39,862 bases of DNA, taken from Ministeria vibrans ATCC 50519 (lineage: Eukaryota > Opisthokonta > Filasterea). Below, in pieces: positions 34,452-39,862 of this stretch. How positions within the stretch are numbered: the stretch's first letter is position 1; each line of letters opens with the position of its first letter. The stretch covers positions 34,278-74,139 of the forward strand of contig CALSCP010001735.1 of NCBI GenBank assembly GCA_943704425.1, given 5' to 3'. The notes beneath the pieces were generated by a model. It ran no database searches, was not told the DNA's origin, and was given only the letters and a program-made list of their open reading frames with translations. The translations under genes and the position numbers were made by a program.

Positions 34452-37069
34452 ATGGAGATGGCTGTTCTGCCGCGCGGGCATGTCGAAGCCATTCCTTCGA
34501 CAGAGGGTGCGGGAGTCGCGCGGGCGGCCCCATCGGCGTCGGGTGTTGACGAGCACCGTCGAGAGCCGCTCGTCGTGCGTGCGCCCCCCACAAGCAGCAA
34601 CCAAGCGCAGCACAGCGCGGAGGAGGATGCTCACCATGGCGCGCCGCTCTCGCTGCTTGAGCTGGCCATTTATCAGGTCGGTCTTTGGACAAACTCTCTT
34701 TCTCAATGTTTTGCTCTTTCTCAATGTTTTGCTCTCCCTTCTAATGTGCGTTCGTTCAGGCGGTTGCACGGCGCGACGAAGGCGGCATCGACACCCGCCA
34801 TCAGTCGCGTCATCTAAAATCATTCGACCATGCTTTTTCGGGTGCGCAGTTCGTTGACTGGCTTCTCGAGGTGAAAACAGCGAACGCGAAAAGAAGAAAA
34901 AAAATCAAAAACGTCTCTCACTCTCTCACTCTGTCTCTCTCGCTCTGTCTCGCTCACTCTTTTGTATGTCAGCGAGCGCCACGAAACAAATGGCCGCTTG
35001 CCACCCGTGAAGCATGCATTGAGTTTGGGCAGAAGCTGCTGGACATTTCGTTTATGGTGCGTGCCAAGGGGATCGCAGCAATGCAGCTCATGAAGGACTC
35101 GGGGACGCTGTACATTTGGACGCGCACTGGGGCGACGTGGGCGCGCAAGGACGTTGATTTTAGTGACCTCGATCCCGAGTCTGGCGGGGTGGTGCGTCAT
35201 ACGCTTGTGACGGACCACTTGGCGCGGGCAGTGTTCACGCAGGAGACACGGCGACGCGAGCGCGAGCGGCGCCTCAATGAACACACGTCGTATATTGGGA
35301 ACCTTTTGGCGGAGCAACGCCACGAGAGCGAAACGCGACGTGCAGAGGTCACGGTCAAACAAGCGGAGCGCGTGGCAAAGGTGTTGCAGGAGCACACGGC
35401 GATTAGACAGGCGTGGGAGGTCAAGCTGAAGGAGATTGAGGCGGTGCAGCAAGCGCGCATCGAACACCTGGCGGAGTGTCGACGGAAAGATGCGCTGACA
35501 GACAACAATACTGTGTCGCGGGAGCGAGACGAAGCACTCGAGCAGATGGTGCGTGATGTGCTGGCGGCCACACAGGAGGCGCTGGCACTGCGCGAGACGT
35601 CGCAGAAGCACGCGCACTCAAAACGTGAGATTGCACATGACCAGATGGTACAGGTGGCGACGGAGATGACGAGCCAGCGACGCACCGAGCAAGAGCAAGC
35701 GATGGCGAAGCAGAAGGAGCGCGAGCTGGAGGTGGGACGCCTCGTAGAGGTACGCATGAAGGAGCTGCGGGACGCAACGGCGACGGTGGCACGACTGGAG
35801 ACGGATGCGACGGAGGCAACGGCACGCGGGGTTGAGGTGACGGAGCGGCTGCGGACGCAAGCTCAGCATCTTATTGAATTGCTGCTGGCGGAGGCGACGG
35901 AGCGCGAGCGAGTCAGACAGACGGCTGTGGAGCAGTCGCGACGGGACATTGAGGAGCGCATTGAGCACGAACGGGCGCATCTGCGGGCGAACCAGGCCGA
36001 CGACGCGACGTTGCGTGAACAGCGACAGGCGGACCTGGTGGCATTCTTGGCGCGTGTGGAGGCGCAGGTGGACGAACGCAATGGCGCTACACGTGCCCAC
36101 GTACAGGAGATGCGGGAGATGCGCGAAAAGGATGGCGTGCGGTTGACTCGGTTGGTTATAGACACGTGGGAGACCCTGCGAAAGGTACAGCGTGAGTATG
36201 AGGAGCGGGAGCGGGATCGACAGCGCACCCTCATGGACGACATGCGCAAGTTGTATGCGGCGCGCCTGGACATGCTGTCGAGCCTGGGCATGGCGCGCGT
36301 GGAGCAGCGTTTGGCTCTACGTGCCGAGTGGGATGTGGTGTGTGTGGCGGCGGTAGAGGCGGCGCGACTGGCGAGCGCCGCAGACGCCGAGACAGCCGCG
36401 GCCCTGCGCGAGACGGCGCACGCCATGGAGAAGGAGCGTGAGCTCATGCTGGCCGAGGCGCGTGACGAGGAACTCACTTTACAGCGCGAGATTGCGCGAA
36501 TGCGCGAAGAACATGGGGAGCGGCATCGCCAGGCACGAGCGGCCATTGATGCGGCGCTGGTGGCAACGGGTACCGACTACAACGACATGACGGCGCAGGT
36601 GCGCACCGAGCGGCTGCTCAAGGCACAGTTGTTTGCCGAGGAATTGCGTGTCAACGACGAGGCAGAGCGCAAGGCGTTCTTGGAGAAGCACGAGCGGGAG
36701 CATGCGGAGAATGTGCGTGCGGCGGCGGAGCGACGGGCAGCGCTGCTGGCACGCCAGCTGGAGCTCAAGGGTCTCGCCACTGACAAGTTGGCGGGGGCCG
36801 TGGCGTTGTTTCGCGAGCGCGAGGCGGCCCTCGAAGAGCGCGAAAAAGTCCTTGAGGCGGAGAAGCAGGCGGAGGCGGATGCGTTTGCGGCGCGCCACCA
36901 GGAGGCACTCGCGCGCGAGACGTCACGGCGCGCCGAGTCGAAGCAACAGCAACTCAAGCGTACCGAGCAAGTCGTACAGCTGGCCGCCGACACGGCTATG
37001 ATGGGAATCGGCGTGCGACACACCTTTGTTTTGTCGGGTGAAGGGGCATCTTCTGCAACACACAGATAG
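34452..37069 (+). CDS. DEP-domain plus long coiled-coil protein
   Basis: Three exons: 34452-34676, 34760-34870, 34973-37069; 810 residues. A disordered N-terminus of about 65 residues is followed by a DEP-like domain near 70-165: ELAIYQAVARRDEGGIDTRH, SFDHAFSGAQFVDWLLERAP, REACIEFGQKLLDISFM, LYIWTRTG. From about residue 215 to 780 it is almost pure Glu/Arg/Ala-rich helix predicted to coil (QETRRRERERRLNEH, LAEQRHESETRRAEVTV, EEREKVLEAEKQAEADAF). DEP domains bind membranes or GPCR/Rap pathway proteins; long coiled coils suggest a structural or scaffolding role. Beyond that, function is unknown. A cytoskeletal or flagellar role is only a guess from the shared promoter with MEIG1. An apparent earlier ATG-less frame at 34871 runs through the second intron and is not used. 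Confidence 0.85.
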
Positions 37070-37207
37070 CATGATTACAAATTAATAATAATAATAATAA
37101 TAGTACTAGTCCGGTGTGGTTTGGAGAAATTTGAAATAATTATCAGTTTACTTATTTTGAATTGAGTGAATTGATTTGATTGTCAGATTGATTAATTTAT
37201 TTTTGTG

Positions 37208-38400
37208 ATGATCAGGATTTGTGTACTACTGGTGGCTACATTATTGTGTTGTGTGTCCGCCGCTTTGCATTCGATTGTGCCACCGGCGAAATGGAAATTT
37301 GAGCTGGAAGATCCCAAAGGCGAAAACTTGTCGAAATGGTCCTTTGTCGAGGTACGTAGGTCGTGGCGTGCCACTGAGCGGCTGGAGGCTGGGTCTAAAT
37401 AGTATAGTTGTACTGTAGGAAGGCAATGTGGTAGGGTGTTGATGTGCCGGAGAAGAGAGAGCAAAGAGAAACCCAAACTTCACTGTAGGTGGTCCGCGAG
37501 GTTGCACTCAAGTTTGCAATGCGGTACTTGAGCCACAGCAAACCAGGCGACCCACTGGAGAACTTTTATTTGATTGCAGCATTTGGCAAGGTCTGCCTAA
37601 GAGAGAAGAAGAGAGATCAACGAGCGAGAAGGAGGAGTGAGCATGAGTTTGACATTATCATACGTTTTTTTTTTTCGTCTGTTTTTGACACTGATTGACA
37701 ATTTTGAAGGTGGTTCGTGGTGGAGGCTATCCACGCCGGTATTACTTGCGTATTCGTACACGAGGTGTTGTGGCAGTGACTACGCTGGACAGCGACAATA
37801 ACGAAGTGTTTGGGGATGTAAGAATAATAATTATTATTATGTTGAACAAAATTATTTTGTCAATAATTCTAATACAGTTATTGACACTACAAATCATGAT
37901 TATTGTTTAGCGCTTTGTGTTTAGAGTTTACGATTGCATCTGTACAATAAGCGCACCGAGTTCAGAAGGGTTCACAATGGACGCTACAAAACTGCTGAGC
38001 GAATCAGAGGTGACTGCAATTAAATACATTAATTATAAAAATAATTATATACATCTCATGTGTTTGGATTTTTGTAGGGGGAGCTGATGCCGGCACGTCA
38101 GGAGAATCTTCCTCAAGATGCAAAGAACGAGCACGTAGAAAAGTTTCAAATGAATATGGAGAAGACGGAAAAGGATGGAGAGCAGGTGAGGACTTTCACC
38201 GCGAAAAAGTCAGACTTGTGACGAAATGTAGAATGAAATATTTTGAGGTCGAATTTGAATAAAAGAGATGAGAAGATTTATATATATATATATATTATAT
38301 CGTGATGTTGAGATAACGTTGTACGCGTACGTACATATATACTGAATCATTTTTTATGCGACAGGTCGAGCATCGACAGAGAGCGGACAGGGTTTATTAA
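37208..38400 (+). CDS. Secreted cystatin-like protein
   Basis: Six small exons: 37208-37351, 37489-37590, 37710-37817, 37911-38009, 38078-38185, 38365-38400; 198 residues. The signal peptide MIRICVLLVATLLCCVSA leads to a domain of cystatin layout: a helix (VVREVALKFAMRYLSHS), LENFYLIAAFG, KVVRGGGYPRRYYLRIRT, then beta strands (VVAVTTLDS, RFVFRVYDC). K-V-V-R-G at 82-86 sits where cystatins have QxVxG, the loop that blocks papain-type proteases, with Lys in place of Gln. All exons are in phase 0. A charged, helical tail (ENLPQDAKNEHVEKFQMNME) follows. It could inhibit cysteine proteases or merely share the fold; the fold call is by eye. Confidence 0.68.
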
Positions 38401-38494
38401 TGATTATTATTATATAACTTTATTCTTATGTATACTCGTCTGATCATGGGTCCCATGGATGTCGACCGTACAAACAGTATTACTCCACGTAATC
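38401..38494. other. Short spacer between convergent genes
   Basis: 94 bp between the cystatin-like stop and the SYLF gene stop. Nothing recognisable besides AT-rich sequence. Confidence 0.4.
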
Positions 38495-39624
38495 TCACTC
38501 GTCTTCGTCATGTAACGGCACAAATTGATGCTCGAGCGGCGCGCGATCGATATCTTCGTCGCAGCTCTCCTGGATCGATTGAGAGTCGTCGAGTGGACCC
38601 TTACAATTGGGATGAGTTAAAGACACTCGCTGACTACGTTGTCCTCTCGTAGGTGTGCAGGTAGAGGAGGCACGCGCACTGCGGCTTGAACCCGCGAGCT
38701 TTGCAATGGTTTGTCTTAGGCGCTGCACGCCTGAGCCCGCCTTGCGCTGGCCATGGGCGACGCAAGTGCCATTGAAAATAGAAGCGGCTGTTGCATCGTT
38801 GCCGTAGGCTTCGCGCATAGCAGGCATGTTGATGGTGATGCCAGTGAACTCGAGGGAGAGGCCGCCGTAGAGGCCCTTGCTGTGTCCAATTGACATGGTT
38901 GCCGTGTCACCGTCGACCACCGCACCCTCGCCCTCGTAGCCAAACGGCCCAATGCAAAAGCTGCCATTGAGGCCGATAGAGCCTGTGGTGGATGTGAACG
39001 CGTGCAGGTCCCCGGGATGTTTGAGTGCAATAATCACGTCCGTCATTTGCAGACCAATGTCTGCGCCAACCGCAACGCCCCCCATCTTCAGCGGCACCGG
39101 ATCGGAGAATTTGCCATTGTCAAGCTTGGCGACAACAACACCTCGTCCACCGCGAATGGTGACAATGCAGCCGAGTCGGAAGACCCGTAGCACAACTATA
39201 ATAAATATTAATTATTATTATTAATATTGCGCGACTATCTTAGTAGTATTTTTTTTTTTTTCTACCGATTCCGGCGACTACAGACCAATCGGGCACGGCG
39301 TGCATGTCCCAACTGTTTTGATTAGCAGGAAGGTGTTGTGCAGCGATTCCTTATGAGAAAAACAAAACAAAAACAAACAAGGGGGTGAGAAGGGAGAGGA
39401 AGGACTAAGAGAGAGAGAAAGTGAGGGAGAGAGTGTGCGCGCGTGAGAAAAGACTCAAAAGAGGGAAGGGGTAGGTAGCAACAAAGTCACAAACTGACAA
39501 CGACCAAGGGAGAGAGTAGTGAGTGAATAGTTCGAGAATAAATAAATTGGATTCGAATAATAGGCTTCAGATCTCTCTCACCTGCGGAAATGTCAGCAAC
39601 GTGATCCATGACGAGATAGGGCAT
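38495..39624 (-). CDS. SYLF-domain (Ysc84/SH3YL1-like) lipid-binding protein
   Basis: Three exons: 39624-39582, 39349-39266, 39195-38495; about 275 residues. Two in-frame ATGs (39624, 39609) are possible starts; the first is used. The SYLF domain spans most of the protein: GCIVTIRGGRGVVVAKLDNG, DPVPLKMGGVAVGADIGLQM, VIIALKHPGDLHAFTS, SIGLNGSFCIGPFGYEGEG, HSKGLYGGLSLEFTGI, IFNGTCVAHGQ. In yeast Ysc84 and animal SH3YL1 this domain binds phosphoinositides and actin and works in endocytosis. There is no SH3 domain here; the last 60 residues are Ser/Arg-rich then acidic (HDEDE). The first exons are 43 and 84 nt, so the start is less certain than the domain. Confidence 0.87.
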
Positions 39625-39862
39625 GAAGAGTGTTGTTGGAGGTAATAATGTTGTGTTAATTTGGTATGCGTAGAGAAAGAGAAATATTAGTGAAGCGAAT
39701 TGAAGTGTTCGCGCTGAAATAATGTGATTTTCCGCGCACGTTCAACTAAAAATAGAAGTTCACGTTCCGCACTAAAAATGTTATACTACCCTAGGACCTA
39801 GGTAGTGTGGTGTGTGTGTACATTGAACAGTTAACACATCACTGATTACTGATTAGTAATTT
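39625..39862. other. 5' flank of the SYLF gene
   Basis: The last 238 bp are AT-rich and non-coding. A near-palindrome, ctaccctaggacctaggtag (39787-39806), could form a short hairpin. No gene or start of a gene is visible before the window end. Confidence 0.4.

Noticed and set aside
34871-37069. Open frame starting at 34871 as the coiled-coil gene
   Set aside because: It begins with GTG at the splice donor of the second exon and reads through the intron. The upstream exons carry the DEP domain in the correct phase.
38677-38700. tRNA-like T-arm sequence (reverse strand gggttcaag)
   Set aside because: It lies in the coding tail of the SYLF gene and has no matching acceptor stem, D-arm or anticodon arm around it.

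Overview
This window is nuclear DNA from an intron-rich, probably single-celled eukaryote. All three standard stop codons end genes. Most genes have short GT..AG introns, and exons are GC-balanced and set among AT-rich introns and spacers. A MEIG1-family protein points to a flagellated lineage. A mitochondrial ribosomal protein with a presequence, a DnaJ protein with a signal peptide and a UBXD8-like ER protein show conventional mitochondria and secretory pathway. I cannot place the species from sequence alone. I reconstructed 18 genes by splicing exons in frame; most are multi-exon, and many lie in no single long open frame.

Layout: (1) 1-4172, minus: a secreted multidomain EGF/PA14 protein, cut by the window start. 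(2) 4173-5436: spacer with a minisatellite and a direct repeat. (3) 5437-7876, minus: an AGC-family kinase with a DFD motif and a lipidation-type N-terminus, divergent from (4) 8011-9498, plus: an NSE3/MAGE subunit of the SMC5/6 complex. (5) 9565-13834, minus: a diacylglycerol kinase. (6) 14210-16343, plus: a UBXD8/FAF2-like UBA-UAS-UBX protein. (7) 16470-17811, minus: a DUF445-like membrane protein. (8) 18082-19853, plus: unknown. (9) 20267-23161, plus: a HELLS/LSH/DDM1-type SNF2 remodeller. (10) 23402-24913, minus: unknown, with an MTBP-like tail as a weak hypothesis. (11) 25038-27236, plus: a disordered protein with a conserved-looking C-terminus. (12) 27436-28634, minus: an alpha-1,4-glycosyltransferase-like Golgi enzyme. 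(13) 29032-30678, minus: an ankyrin-repeat protein. (14) 31002-32827, plus: mitoribosomal mS35. (15) 32877-33728, minus: an ER-type DnaJ protein. (16) 33955-34348, minus: MEIG1. (17) 34452-37069, plus: a DEP plus long coiled-coil protein. (18) 37208-38400, plus: a cystatin-like secreted protein. (19) 38495-39624, minus: a SYLF/Ysc84 lipid-binding protein. Items 1 and 3-19 are the genes; item 2 is spacer.

The genes do not form a pathway. They are packed with frequent strand switching: several head-to-head pairs share 100-375 bp and several tail-to-tail pairs are separated by 50-130 bp. The most unusual points are EGF modules split by inserted domains, stopless introns of length 3n that hide the true proteins, a dually lipidated DFD-type AGC kinase with several insertions, and a MEIG1 homologue sharing a 103-bp promoter with a DEP/coiled-coil gene. 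I found no mobile element, CRISPR array, rRNA or tRNA gene.
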